A stretch of 64,000 bases of DNA from Bacillota bacterium (GTDB lineage: Bacteria > Bacillota > Clostridia > Lachnospirales > Lachnospiraceae): the NCBI GenBank assembly GCA_902363515.1, contig CABJAN010000005.1:116751-180750 (forward strand), read 5' to 3'. Made by a program: the position numbers and the translations under genes. The notes beneath the pieces were generated by a model, which did no database searches, was not told the origin of the DNA, and worked only from the letters and a program-made list of their open reading frames with translations. Of this stretch, positions 32,037 through 40,539 are shown piece by piece; position 1 is the first letter of the stretch, and every line of letters starts with the position of its first letter.

Positions 32037-33641
32037 ATGAATTATGCATTTATAAATGGAACGATTCTCACTATGGATGAGTCTTGCCCAAAGGCAGAGG
32101 CTGTGCTTACAGAAAAGGGAAGAATTGTAAAATGTGGAACACAGGAGGAGATTCTTTCCTGTAAAAAAGAGGATACTGTCTTAGTAGATTTGCAGGGAAA
32201 AACCATGCTTCCGGGCTTTATTGACGGTCATAGCCATTTCTCCGGACTGGCATCCGCATTGTCTCAGTGCGATTTGTCTAAGGCAGGGAATTTTCAGGAT
32301 ATTGTAACCTCTATGAAGCAGTTTATTGAGAAAAGAAATATTCCCAAAGGACAATGGGTGGTGGGGACGAATTATGACCACAATTTTCTTCAGGAGAAAT
32401 GGCATCCCAATAAAAATGTGCTGGATGAGATTTCCAAAGAGCATCCCATTGTGGTGGTACATGCTTCTTCTCATATGGGCGTATGCAATTCTCTTGCCCT
32501 TGCAGTCCAGGGTCTGACAGAAGAGACGAAAGACCCGGAGGGCGGACGATACGGACGGATAGAGGGCAGCAGGGAACTAAACGGATATCTGGAAGAAAAT
32601 GCTTTTGTTGCATGCAGAAATCAGATGCCTATGCCAGGAATAGAAGAGATGATGAAAAATTTTAAGCAGGCTCAGGAGATTTATGCATCTTATGGCATTA
32701 CTACCATACAAGAGGGTATGGTGACAGAGCAGTTGTTTGGGCTCTTGGAGTATGCAGGGAATCGTCAGGAGTTGTATTTAGACCTGGTGGGCTATCTGGA
32801 TTTAGAGCATTGTAAAACCTTGCTGGTACAGCACCCGGAACTGGAAGAATATAACCATCACTTCCGTATCGGAGGATATAAGGTGTTTCTGGATGGTTCA
32901 CCACAGGGAAGAACCGCATGGATGAAAGAGGCTTATGAAGAGGCAGAGGATGGATACTGTGGATATCCTATACACAGCGATGAGAAGCTGGAAGCTATGG
33001 TTTTAGAAGCATTAAAGGATGGACAGCAGCTTTTGGCACACTGCAACGGAGATGCAGCGGCAGAACAATATGTGCGGGTTTTTGAAAAAGTGTCAGAAGA
33101 ACATCCAGAATATCCCTTAAACCGTCCGGTTATGATTCATGCCCAGCTTGTTCAGGAGGAACAGCTAAAGCGTATGAAAAAACTGTCTATGATGCCCAGT
33201 TTTTTTGTTGCTCATGTATACTATTGGGGAGACATTCACATCCAGAACTTTGGTATGACACGTGCCAAAAGAATTTCTCCGGCAGGAACAGCCATGAAAC
33301 TTCAGCTTCCGTTTACGTTTCATCAGGACAGTCCTGTTTTAATGCCAAATGTATTTGAGACTATCTGGTGTGCGGCAAATCGTAAGACAAAAGCAGGAGT
33401 CCAGTTGGAGGAACAGGAAAAAATCAGTGTTTATGACGGGCTAAAGGCCATGACTGTTCATGGGGCATATCAGTACGGAGAAGAAAACAGTAAGGGCAGG
33501 ATAAAAGAAGGATACCTTGCAGACCTGATAATTCTGGATCGGAATCCCCTGGAAATTCCGGTGGAGGAAGTAAAAGATGTTCAGGTTCTGGAAACCATAA
33601 AAGAAGGCAAGATTATTTATCAGCGACAAGAAGGAAAGTAA
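32037..33641 (+). CDS. YtcJ-family metal-dependent amidohydrolase
   Basis: 534 aa. Zn/metal-dependent TIM-barrel hydrolase: N-terminal YAFINGTILTMDE beta-sandwich, metal-binding HxH in GKTMLPGFIDGHSHFSG, then AHCNGDAA and MIHAQLVQEEQLKRMK, FHQDSPVL, and the C-terminal return IKEGYLADLIILDRNPL. The YtcJ/NfdA branch hydrolyses N-formyl or N-acyl amines and related amides; true substrate unknown. Probably cotranscribed with the VOC gene. It is followed by the second copy of the inverted-repeat element. Confidence 0.9.
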   Translation: MNYAFINGTILTMDESCPKAEAVLTEKGRIVKCGTQEEILSCKKEDTVLVDLQGKTMLPGFIDGHSHFSGLASALSQCDLSKAGNFQDIVTSMKQFIEKRNIPKGQWVVGTNYDHNFLQEKWHPNKNVLDEISKEHPIVVVHASSHMGVCNSLALAVQGLTEETKDPEGGRYGRIEGSRELNGYLEENAFVACRNQMPMPGIEEMMKNFKQAQEIYASYGITTIQEGMVTEQLFGLLEYAGNRQELYLDLVGYLDLEHCKTLLVQHPELEEYNHHFRIGGYKVFLDGSPQGRTAWMKEAYEEAEDGYCGYPIHSDEKLEAMVLEALKDGQQLLAHCNGDAAAEQYVRVFEKVSEEHPEYPLNRPVMIHAQLVQEEQLKRMKKLSMMPSFFVAHVYYWGDIHIQNFGMTRAKRISPAGTAMKLQLPFTFHQDSPVLMPNVFETIWCAANRKTKAGVQLEEQEKISVYDGLKAMTVHGAYQYGEENSKGRIKEGYLADLIILDRNPLEIPVEEVKDVQVLETIKEGKIIYQRQEGK

Positions 33642-33647
33642 GGACTG

Positions 33648-33716
33648 TCTCATTTTCTGCACTTTTTATTGCTTTTCCTTTTGAATCAGTATAAAATTAG
33701 TTGTAAAAGTGAGACA
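33648..33716. repeat. 69-bp element with terminal inverted repeats, copy B
   Basis: Terminal inverted repeats GTCTCATTTT / AAAAGTGAGAC. Left end GTCTCATTTTCTGCACTTTT and right end GTTGTAAAAGTGAGACAAAA match copy A (21472-21536) at most positions; the central 25 nt differ. It starts 6 nt after the amidohydrolase stop and ends 13 nt before the next gene. Confidence 0.7.
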
Positions 33717-33729
33717 AAAGGAGGAGCAT

Positions 33730-34062
33730 ATGGAAGAAAAAGACAGGGAGCGTTTTGCCTTTTTATACTTATGTAAGGAAGAAGACAGAGAACTGCTGCT
33801 GGGACGCAGAAAAATGGAATTTTCTGATTTTGACCGACTGACTTACCTTGCAGATTTTTTCGGATTTGAAGCCTATGCCCTGGAAATCTGGAATCAGTTT
33901 GCCGGAAATTTTGAAAAAGAATTTCAGCAGATGGAAGAGGAATTGGAACAAGAGGAAAAAGTTTCTTGTCTGGAACAGAGAAAGCTTCAGGACAGATGGA
34001 TTTCAGACTTTTCCAAAGAAGTGGCAAATGAAGCCCTCAGGAAGAGTTTACAGAAAGAATAG
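33730..34062 (+). CDS. Small Glu-rich protein of unknown function
   Basis: 110 aa from ATG 33730 after AAAAGGAGGAG. Highly charged and helical: MEEKDRERFAFLYLCKEEDREL, KMEFSDFDRLTYLADFFGF, then a coiled-coil-like Glu/Gln stretch (EFQQMEEELEQEEK). No known motif, signal or TM segment. It stands alone between the repeat element (copy B) and a terminator. The good RBS and composition argue that it is real. Confidence 0.7.
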   Translation: MEEKDRERFAFLYLCKEEDRELLLGRRKMEFSDFDRLTYLADFFGFEAYALEIWNQFAGNFEKEFQQMEEELEQEEKVSCLEQRKLQDRWISDFSKEVANEALRKSLQKE

Positions 34063-34070
34063 TAACGAAG

Positions 34071-34116
34071 AAAGGGAATGCTATTTCGGAACTTTACCGG
34101 AATGACATTCCCTTTT
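34071..34116. terminator. Bidirectional terminator
   Basis: 10-bp stem AAAGGGAATG/CATTCCCTTT with an inner small hairpin in the loop and a short T-run (TTTT) on the plus strand. It sits between the small Glu-rich gene and the convergent GH31 gene. Confidence 0.7.
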
Positions 34117-34142
34117 GTAAACATAAAGCAGGATTTTCTTTT

Positions 34143-36590
34143 TTAAGCAGTTAAAATTTCACACAATGCTCCAAACAAAGCTTCATTTAAGGAAAGGGCA
34201 GCAAGGCTGGCAATGGCGTTTCTTCCCTGCTCTTGCACCAGACCGTAGATTCTGGATTTCAGGTCATAGCCTATCTGAGCTGGTTCTAACAGTTCATAAC
34301 AGCGCTCTGTCAGATTATTTTCTGCCAGGGTCAGGCCTTCCGGGAACAGGACAGAAATTTCTTTTTCTATGGCTGTTTCAGGCAATTCTACAGTCAGCCT
34401 GGAAGTTGCTCTATCATAAGAAACCTTTGCCTGCAAAGGTGCCTGGTCTGCAGTTACCACTACCCCGGTAGGATTTACTGCAGCAAAGACCAGCTTCCAG
34501 GACCTGGATTTTGGAAGAACTGCCAGATTTCCACTGGCTTTTCCAATCTGGAACCGGGTTGTGATTTCTCTGGTAAAGGTAAATTCTGTAAATGCCCAGT
34601 TTGCATCTGCATCTTCTGGCGTGTCCCCGTCATCTTCCCAAAGAGTAAAGGATCCGTCTTTTGCAGGGAACACATGGACTTCCATGGCAGATGGATTGGC
34701 CACACTGTTGCTGAAGGTTTCCATATTTTGCATAGGAACAATGGCGCCGGCTTTCATGAGAACCGGGATGTGCTCCACATTTCTAAATAGGTTCATCATA
34801 CGTCCCCCATGGTAGATCAGACCAGTGAAGAAATCCACCCAAAGTCCTTTGGGAAGCCAGGTTTTTGCTTTTCCCACTCTGGCTGTGGCATCCTGTTTTT
34901 CCGTAATCGGAGATACCAGCAGCTCTGAGCCAAAATAATATTCATTTTTTACTTCGTAAGATTCTCCCTGTTCCGGCTCCAGATAATACATAGGCTGTAT
35001 CAGAGGAAGGCTTTCCCGGCTGGCTCTGCGGTTCATAGTATAAAGATAAGGAATCAGACCGTGCCGCAGTCTTAAATATTCTTCCATGACATGGCTGGTT
35101 GTGCGGTCAAATTTCCAGGGCTCCTTTCCGTTAAAAGGATTGTCTGTGCTGTGGAGTCGGTTAATAGGTGAGAATACGCCATACTGCACCCAGCGGGCCA
35201 TCAGTTCATCATCCCGGACGCCCATCATGTGTCCGCCAATATCATGACTCCACCATCCATAGCCAATGTTGCTGGCAGTGCTGGTGAAATAGGGCTGAAA
35301 GTCCAGACTCTCCCAGGAAATTACCGTATCGCCGGAAAAACCAATGGGGTAACGATGGCTGCCGACTCCGGCGTAACGGGAGAAGGTCATAGGGCGATTT
35401 CCCTTCCAACTGCTGTCCAGAAAATGATAATGGTTTAACATCCAAAGAGGATCCAGACCGGGGATTTTGGTAATGCCGCCCTGCTGCCAGTCCAGCCACC
35501 AGAAATCAACGCCTTCTTCTTCCAGAGGGTGATGCAGTTCTTTTAGATAAACTTCCATAAAATCTGGATCCGCAGGATCAAATAAAACAGCCTGTTCACT
35601 TTTGGGGTCTATACCCATTTTTTCTGCTACACGCGGATAAAGTTCTTCATAAGCCCGGATTCCGTCTGCCGGATGCACATTTAAAGTTACTTTCATGTGA
35701 TGCTCATGAAGCCAGCTCATAAATTCCTTTGGATCTGGGAAGAACTTTTTATTCCAGGTATAACCGGTCCATCCACTTCCGTATCTGGGCTCCACATCAT
35801 CCACCAGATGCCAGTCCATATCAATGACTGCAACAGAAAATGGCAGTTCTTCTTTTTCAAAACGTTCCATTAATTCTTTATACTCAACCTCTGTATAGCG
35901 GTGATACCGGCTCCACCAGTTTCCAAGAGCGTATCTGGGCAGAAGCGGTGTTTGGCCACAGAGATGGTAAAAATCTTTGAGGCAGTCTAAATACCGGTGT
36001 CCATATCCAAAGAAATACAGGTCAATGACATCCTCATCTCTTGGAGCAATCCAGCCATCTTCGGTAAGTACCATGGAATGGCTGTCATCAATGACGGAAA
36101 ATCCATTTCTGGAAATTACCCCATGTTCCATAGGAACCTTTCCAATGACAGATTCTTTGGTAGGAGCCAGAGTATCACTGTAAGCTCCGTTTTGCAGAAC
36201 CTTTGCTCCATCGCACATATCCAGTGTTCTGGCTGTTCCCAGAAGGTCATCGGGAACTTCGCTATAACGCCAGGTCCGTCCCCAGCCTCCGCCTCCAGTG
36301 GCTTTAATCATAAGACCGTGCTGGGAAAAAGGCTTTTCATCGTAATGCAATTCTAATTCTTCGGTGTATAGAATCAGTTCACCGTTTTTCTTCTGAACCT
36401 GAAAATCCGGTACAGGAAAATCTCTGTTTAGGACAGCCTGTGTAGCACGATCCTCAAATTTTCCCAGAGGGTGATATTCCAGTCTCAACAGGGCAGGTGT
36501 CAGAACGGTAATGCGATAGGTATCCCCTTGTACCACAGCAGCCTGGCTGCAAAGGGGCTGGGATTTTAGTATATATTCATTCATTCCCAT
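34143..36590 (-). CDS. Glycoside hydrolase family 31 (alpha-glucosidase/alpha-xylosidase type)
   Basis: 815 aa, full length. N-terminal beta-sandwich (to about residue 215), (beta/alpha)8 barrel with catalytic nucleophile Asp367 in WWLDWQQ and acid/base Asp421 in GFSGDTVISWESL, then GWWSHDIGGH, and C-terminal beta domains. No signal peptide, so it acts on imported oligosaccharides. GH31 members release terminal alpha-linked glucose or xylose; the exact linkage cannot be told. Start ATG 36590 follows GAGGAGGATTGATTT. Single gene, divergent from the FGGY kinase. Confidence 0.93.
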   Translation of the reverse strand: MGMNEYILKSQPLCSQAAVVQGDTYRITVLTPALLRLEYHPLGKFEDRATQAVLNRDFPVPDFQVQKKNGELILYTEELELHYDEKPFSQHGLMIKATGGGGWGRTWRYSEVPDDLLGTARTLDMCDGAKVLQNGAYSDTLAPTKESVIGKVPMEHGVISRNGFSVIDDSHSMVLTEDGWIAPRDEDVIDLYFFGYGHRYLDCLKDFYHLCGQTPLLPRYALGNWWSRYHRYTEVEYKELMERFEKEELPFSVAVIDMDWHLVDDVEPRYGSGWTGYTWNKKFFPDPKEFMSWLHEHHMKVTLNVHPADGIRAYEELYPRVAEKMGIDPKSEQAVLFDPADPDFMEVYLKELHHPLEEEGVDFWWLDWQQGGITKIPGLDPLWMLNHYHFLDSSWKGNRPMTFSRYAGVGSHRYPIGFSGDTVISWESLDFQPYFTSTASNIGYGWWSHDIGGHMMGVRDDELMARWVQYGVFSPINRLHSTDNPFNGKEPWKFDRTTSHVMEEYLRLRHGLIPYLYTMNRRASRESLPLIQPMYYLEPEQGESYEVKNEYYFGSELLVSPITEKQDATARVGKAKTWLPKGLWVDFFTGLIYHGGRMMNLFRNVEHIPVLMKAGAIVPMQNMETFSNSVANPSAMEVHVFPAKDGSFTLWEDDGDTPEDADANWAFTEFTFTREITTRFQIGKASGNLAVLPKSRSWKLVFAAVNPTGVVVTADQAPLQAKVSYDRATSRLTVELPETAIEKEISVLFPEGLTLAENNLTERCYELLEPAQIGYDLKSRIYGLVQEQGRNAIASLAALSLNEALFGALCEILTA

Positions 36591-36785
36591 AAATCAATCC
36601 TCCTCAATACTTACATGATTTTTCTGATGTCATTATAGTATAAAAAAATGAAAAATTCTCCTAATAATCTTAGAAAAAACTATAGTATTTTGACTTTTTT
36701 CCAAGCTGTGAGGACCTTCTGGCAGAGGATGAAGTTTTATGATAAAATGGGTGTCAAAGGATGTATGGGAAAAGGGGAGAAATTT

Positions 36786-38114
36786 ATGAAAACACTGGGA
36801 ATTGATATAGGAACAACAACCATCAGCGCAGTGGTGGCAGACAGCAAAAACCAGGAGGTAATACAGGCATATACGGTGGAGAACCAGAGCTTTTTAAAGA
36901 CAGAAAGGGTCTGGGAGAAGGTGCAGAATCCACAGTCTATCCTTGAGAAAACCAGCGCACTTCTGGAGAATATTTTAAAGGAATATTCAGATATCAAAGC
37001 CATTGGACTGACAGGGCAGATGCATGGAATCCTTTATGTGGATGCACAGGGAAAAGCAGTAAGTCCTCTGTATACCTGGCAGGATGGAAGAGGGAATCAG
37101 CCGCTTCTTAGAGGGAAAAGTCTTTGCCAGATTTTACAGGAGGATTATGGGAAAAAGGCATATACAGGCTATGGTCTGATTACTCATTTGTATCAGTTTA
37201 TGACACAGAAAATCCCAAGAGAGGCAGTGAGCTTTTGTACTATTATGGACTATCTGGGTATGGCGCTTACAGGACAAAGGGAAGCTCTGGTACATGCCAG
37301 CAATGCGGCAGGTTTCGGGCTGTTTGATGTACAAAAGGGCTGTTTTTATGAGGAGATTCTGGAACAAATGGGAGTTGGAAACGCTATGCTGCCAAGGGTT
37401 ACAGGAGAGCTTTCCATACTGGGAACCTATAAAGAAATTCCGGTTTGTACAGCCATTGGAGATAACCAGGCCAGCTTCTTAGGTTCTGTGAAAAATCCGG
37501 AAAATAGTATTTTACTGAATATGGGAACCGGAGGACAGGTATCGGTATGCTCCGAAGATTTTTATGAGGCCGGAGAAATTGAGGCAAGACCTTATTTGGG
37601 AAACAAATATCTTCTGGTTGGTTCTTCCCTGTGCGGAGGAAGAGCGTATGCTTTACTGGAAGGCTTTTTCCGTCAGTATGCAGAAGCCCTGGGCGTTTCA
37701 GGGGTGAATCATTATGCAGTGATGGAACATCTGCTTCGTACAAAAAAAGTGGAAGAAGAAGGTCTGCATATAGATACCAGATTTTCCGGCACCAGAGAAC
37801 ATCCTGATAAAAGGGGCAGTATTCAGAATATCGGAATTGATAATTTTACTCCGGCTTCTTTTGTTTTGGGAACACTGGAGGGCATGACAGAAGAACTGTA
37901 TGAGATGTATGTGGAAATGAAGAAGGGATTGAAATGTCCAAGAACCCAGATTGTTGGTTCCGGGAATGGAATTCGCAGAAATTCCTGTTTACAGCAGCTT
38001 ATGAAACAGAGATTTTCCATGGAGTTTTATCTGGCAGAGCACACAGAGGAGGCGGCTCTTGGGGCAGCCATGGCAGGGGCAATGGCTGTGAACCAGAGGG
38101 GGATTTTCAGATGA
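36786..38114 (+). CDS. FGGY-family carbohydrate kinase (sedoheptulokinase-like)
   Basis: 442 aa from ATG 36786 after AAAGGGGAGAAATTT; a longer in-frame reading from 36648 crosses the intergenic region with no RBS. ASKHA fold: phosphate-1 loop LGIDIGTTTISAVV, the sugar-contact segment LTGQMHGILYVD, CTIMDYLGMALTG, adenosine-side CTAIGDNQASFLGSV and GTGGQVSV, and GSGNGIRRN near the end. The GQMHG motif and length fit sedoheptulokinase/xylulokinase-like members; the sugar remains open. The last base pairs overlap the aminotransferase-like gene (ATGA), so both are translated together. Confidence 0.88.
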   Translation: MKTLGIDIGTTTISAVVADSKNQEVIQAYTVENQSFLKTERVWEKVQNPQSILEKTSALLENILKEYSDIKAIGLTGQMHGILYVDAQGKAVSPLYTWQDGRGNQPLLRGKSLCQILQEDYGKKAYTGYGLITHLYQFMTQKIPREAVSFCTIMDYLGMALTGQREALVHASNAAGFGLFDVQKGCFYEEILEQMGVGNAMLPRVTGELSILGTYKEIPVCTAIGDNQASFLGSVKNPENSILLNMGTGGQVSVCSEDFYEAGEIEARPYLGNKYLLVGSSLCGGRAYALLEGFFRQYAEALGVSGVNHYAVMEHLLRTKKVEEEGLHIDTRFSGTREHPDKRGSIQNIGIDNFTPASFVLGTLEGMTEELYEMYVEMKKGLKCPRTQIVGSGNGIRRNSCLQQLMKQRFSMEFYLAEHTEEAALGAAMAGAMAVNQRGIFR

Positions 38115-39244
38115 TTTATTTTGATAATGCAGCCACCACCATGGAAAAGCCAGGGGAAGTAGTGGAGGCGGTAACCAGGGCCTTGACATCCATGGGAAAT
38201 GCAGGAAGAGGGGCCCATGCGTCTTCTCTGGATGCTTCCAGAATGATCTTTGATACCAGGCGGAAACTGGCAGAATTGTTTCATGGGGAGGACCCGTCTC
38301 AGGTGGTTTTTACTGCTAATGCCACAGAGAGCCTGAATATGGCAATTAAGGGACTTTTTACGTCCAAAGATCATATCATTACTACCCAGTTGGAACATAA
38401 TTCTGTGCTAAGACCGCTTTATGAACTGGAAGAACAGGGAGCAGAGCTTACTATTTTGCAAAGTGATGCAAAGGGGCGTATCAGGTATGAAGAATTTGAA
38501 AAAGAGATTAAAGAAAATACCAGAGCTATTGTCTGTACGCATGGTTCTAATGTCACAGGAAATCTGGTAGATATCAAAAAAGCAGGAGAAATTGCAAAAA
38601 AACATAACCTGCTGTTTGTGGTAGATGCCTCCCAGACAGCCGGTGTTTTTCCCATAGATGTACAGGAAATGAACGTTGATGTGCTGTGTTTTACAGGTCA
38701 TAAGGGTCTTTTAGGACCACAGGGGACAGGAGGCATGTATGTAAGAAAAGGACTGGCAATCCGTCCCCTGAAATCAGGTGGAAGCGGGATTCAGACCTAT
38801 AGTCATAGCCATCCGGACAAGATGCCCGTAGCCCTGGAAGCAGGAACCTTAAATGGCCATGGACTGGCAGGTCTAAACGCTGCGCTGGACTATTTAAAGG
38901 AAACCGGGATTCGTCTTATCAGGGAAAAAGAACAGGCGCTTATGTGGGATTTTTACCAAAAAGTGGCAGAAATTCCGAGAATAATCTTGTATGGAGATTT
39001 TGAAAATCGAAAGCGCTGTCCTATAGTTTCCCTGAATGTGGAGGGGTATGATTCTGCAGAAGTCAGCGACTTTCTGGCAGTAGAGTATGGGATTGCCACA
39101 CGTCCGGGGGCGCACTGCGCGCCCTTGATGCACCAGGCCCTTGGAACTGTGAAGCAAGGGGCTGTAAGATTCAGTTTTTCTCATTATAATACCAGGGAAG
39201 AGGTAGAACTGGCAGTAGCAGCTTTGAAAGATTTACTTGGATAA
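38111..39244 (+). CDS. Class V aminotransferase, cysteine-desulfurase family (SufS/CsdA-like)
   Basis: 377 aa from ATG 38111, overlapping the kinase stop by 4 bp. PLP enzyme: IYFDNAATTMEKP opening, ANATESLNMAI, VDASQTAG, PLP Lys in CFTGHKGLLGPQGTGG, Arg in GIATRPGAHCAP with the catalytic Cys placed as in desulfurases. These remove sulfur from cysteine for FeS clusters or thiolation; annotated often as a SufS-like 'aminotransferase class V'. No scaffold (iscU) or sufBCD genes are nearby, so it may be a stand-alone sulfur donor or selenocysteine lyase. Confidence 0.88.
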   Translation: MIYFDNAATTMEKPGEVVEAVTRALTSMGNAGRGAHASSLDASRMIFDTRRKLAELFHGEDPSQVVFTANATESLNMAIKGLFTSKDHIITTQLEHNSVLRPLYELEEQGAELTILQSDAKGRIRYEEFEKEIKENTRAIVCTHGSNVTGNLVDIKKAGEIAKKHNLLFVVDASQTAGVFPIDVQEMNVDVLCFTGHKGLLGPQGTGGMYVRKGLAIRPLKSGGSGIQTYSHSHPDKMPVALEAGTLNGHGLAGLNAALDYLKETGIRLIREKEQALMWDFYQKVAEIPRIILYGDFENRKRCPIVSLNVEGYDSAEVSDFLAVEYGIATRPGAHCAPLMHQALGTVKQGAVRFSFSHYNTREEVELAVAALKDLLG

Positions 39245-39265
39245 TCCAGGCTCTTATGATACAAT
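39237..39265 (+). promoter_or_regulatory. Promoter of the aspartokinase gene
   Basis: TTGGAT (39237-39242), 17-nt spacer, TACAAT (39260-39265). It overlaps the last codons of the upstream gene, and an in-frame TTG at 39237 is part of it, so the aspartokinase start must lie further down (39318). Confidence 0.75.
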
Positions 39266-39317
39266 GGGCAAAGAGTGCGAATGCACGAAATCAACAGAAA
39301 GGGACACAAAAGAACAT

Positions 39318-40529
39318 ATGCTTGCAGTTATGAAATTTGGCGGAAGTTCTGTAGCAGATCTGGATAAAATCAGGAATGTGGCAGAACAGTGTATTAAAAA
39401 ATGGAAAGAAGGCAACCAGGTGGTTGTGGTACTTTCCGCAATGGGAAAGACAACAGATAAACTTCTTAGTCAGGCAGCGCAGATTAGCGACATGCCTTCC
39501 AGAAGAGAGATGGATATGCTTCTGGCAACAGGGGAACAGGTGTCTGTTTCACTGATGGCAATGACCATGATTCAGATGGGAGTCACTGCAATTTCCCTCA
39601 ATGCATGGCAGGTGCCCATGTATACTTCTTCAGCATATCAGAATGCGAAATTAAAACGGATTGACACAGAACGTATTCAAAAAGAGCTGGATTCTAATAA
39701 AATTGTAGTAGTTACGGGATTCCAGGGCGTGAATAAATATGAGGATGTTACAACGCTTGGAAGAGGCGGTTCAGACACTACAGCAGTGGCTCTTGCGGCG
39801 GCTCTTCATGCAGACGTCTGTGAGATTTATACAGATGTGGATGGCGTTTATACAGCAGATCCGCGAATCGTGCCAAATGCCAGAAAAAAACAGGAAGTAA
39901 CCTACGAAGAAATGCTGGAGCTGGCATCCCTGGGGGCCAAGGTTTTACACAACCGCTGTGTGGAAATGGCCAGACGATATAATGTAAAGCTGGTAGTAAA
40001 ATCCAGTATGATGCCAGGAGAAGGAACAGTTGTAAAGGAGTGCACAAAAATGGAAAAAATGTTAATCAGCGGTGTAGCAACCGACAAAAATATTGCCAAA
40101 ATTTCTGTGTCAGGAATGAAAAATGACCCGGAAAGTACCTTCAAATTATTGAATCTTATGGCTGGAAACAATCTGAATATTGATGTTATGATTCAGTCCC
40201 TGGATCATGACGGAACTAAGACACTGACCTTTACCGTTGCCAGAGCTGACATGCTGGTAGCCGTAAAATTACTGGAAGAAAACAGCGGTATGTTAGGAAA
40301 TGTAGAAGTAAGCTGCCAGGAAGAGGTGGCAAAAGTTTCCGTTGTAGGAGCAGGGGTCAGCGCTAATGCCGGAGTAGCTGCCAAGATGTTTGAAGCCCTC
40401 TCAGGAGCAGGAATTAATACAGACATGATTACCACTTCTGAAATCCGTATTACAGCAGTGGTAAGAGAAGATGAAGCGGAAACTGCTATGCGGGCAGTAC
40501 ATGACCGGTTTGCAGAAGAGTGGATGTAA
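39318..40529 (+). CDS. lysC: Aspartate kinase
   Basis: 403 aa. First step of the aspartate pathway to Lys, Thr, Met. Catalytic opening MKFGGSSVADLDKI, VVVLSAMGKTTDKLL, then GRGGSDTTAVALAAAL and EIYTDVDGVYTADPRI (ATP/Asp site), followed by two ACT domains (about 265-403) that sense amino-acid inhibitors. Start ATG 39318 chosen because the promoter precludes the 39237 start; an AAAGGGA sits 14 nt upstream, an unusually long spacing, and ATG 39330 (MKFGGSS) is an alternative. Single-gene unit; adjacent MATE gene after 10 nt may be cotranscribed. The isoform (lysC versus a Thr-sensitive type) is not certain. Confidence 0.93.
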   Translation: MLAVMKFGGSSVADLDKIRNVAEQCIKKWKEGNQVVVVLSAMGKTTDKLLSQAAQISDMPSRREMDMLLATGEQVSVSLMAMTMIQMGVTAISLNAWQVPMYTSSAYQNAKLKRIDTERIQKELDSNKIVVVTGFQGVNKYEDVTTLGRGGSDTTAVALAAALHADVCEIYTDVDGVYTADPRIVPNARKKQEVTYEEMLELASLGAKVLHNRCVEMARRYNVKLVVKSSMMPGEGTVVKECTKMEKMLISGVATDKNIAKISVSGMKNDPESTFKLLNLMAGNNLNIDVMIQSLDHDGTKTLTFTVARADMLVAVKLLEENSGMLGNVEVSCQEEVAKVSVVGAGVSANAGVAAKMFEALSGAGINTDMITTSEIRITAVVREDEAETAMRAVHDRFAEEWM

Positions 40530-40539
40530 CGAGGTTTTT

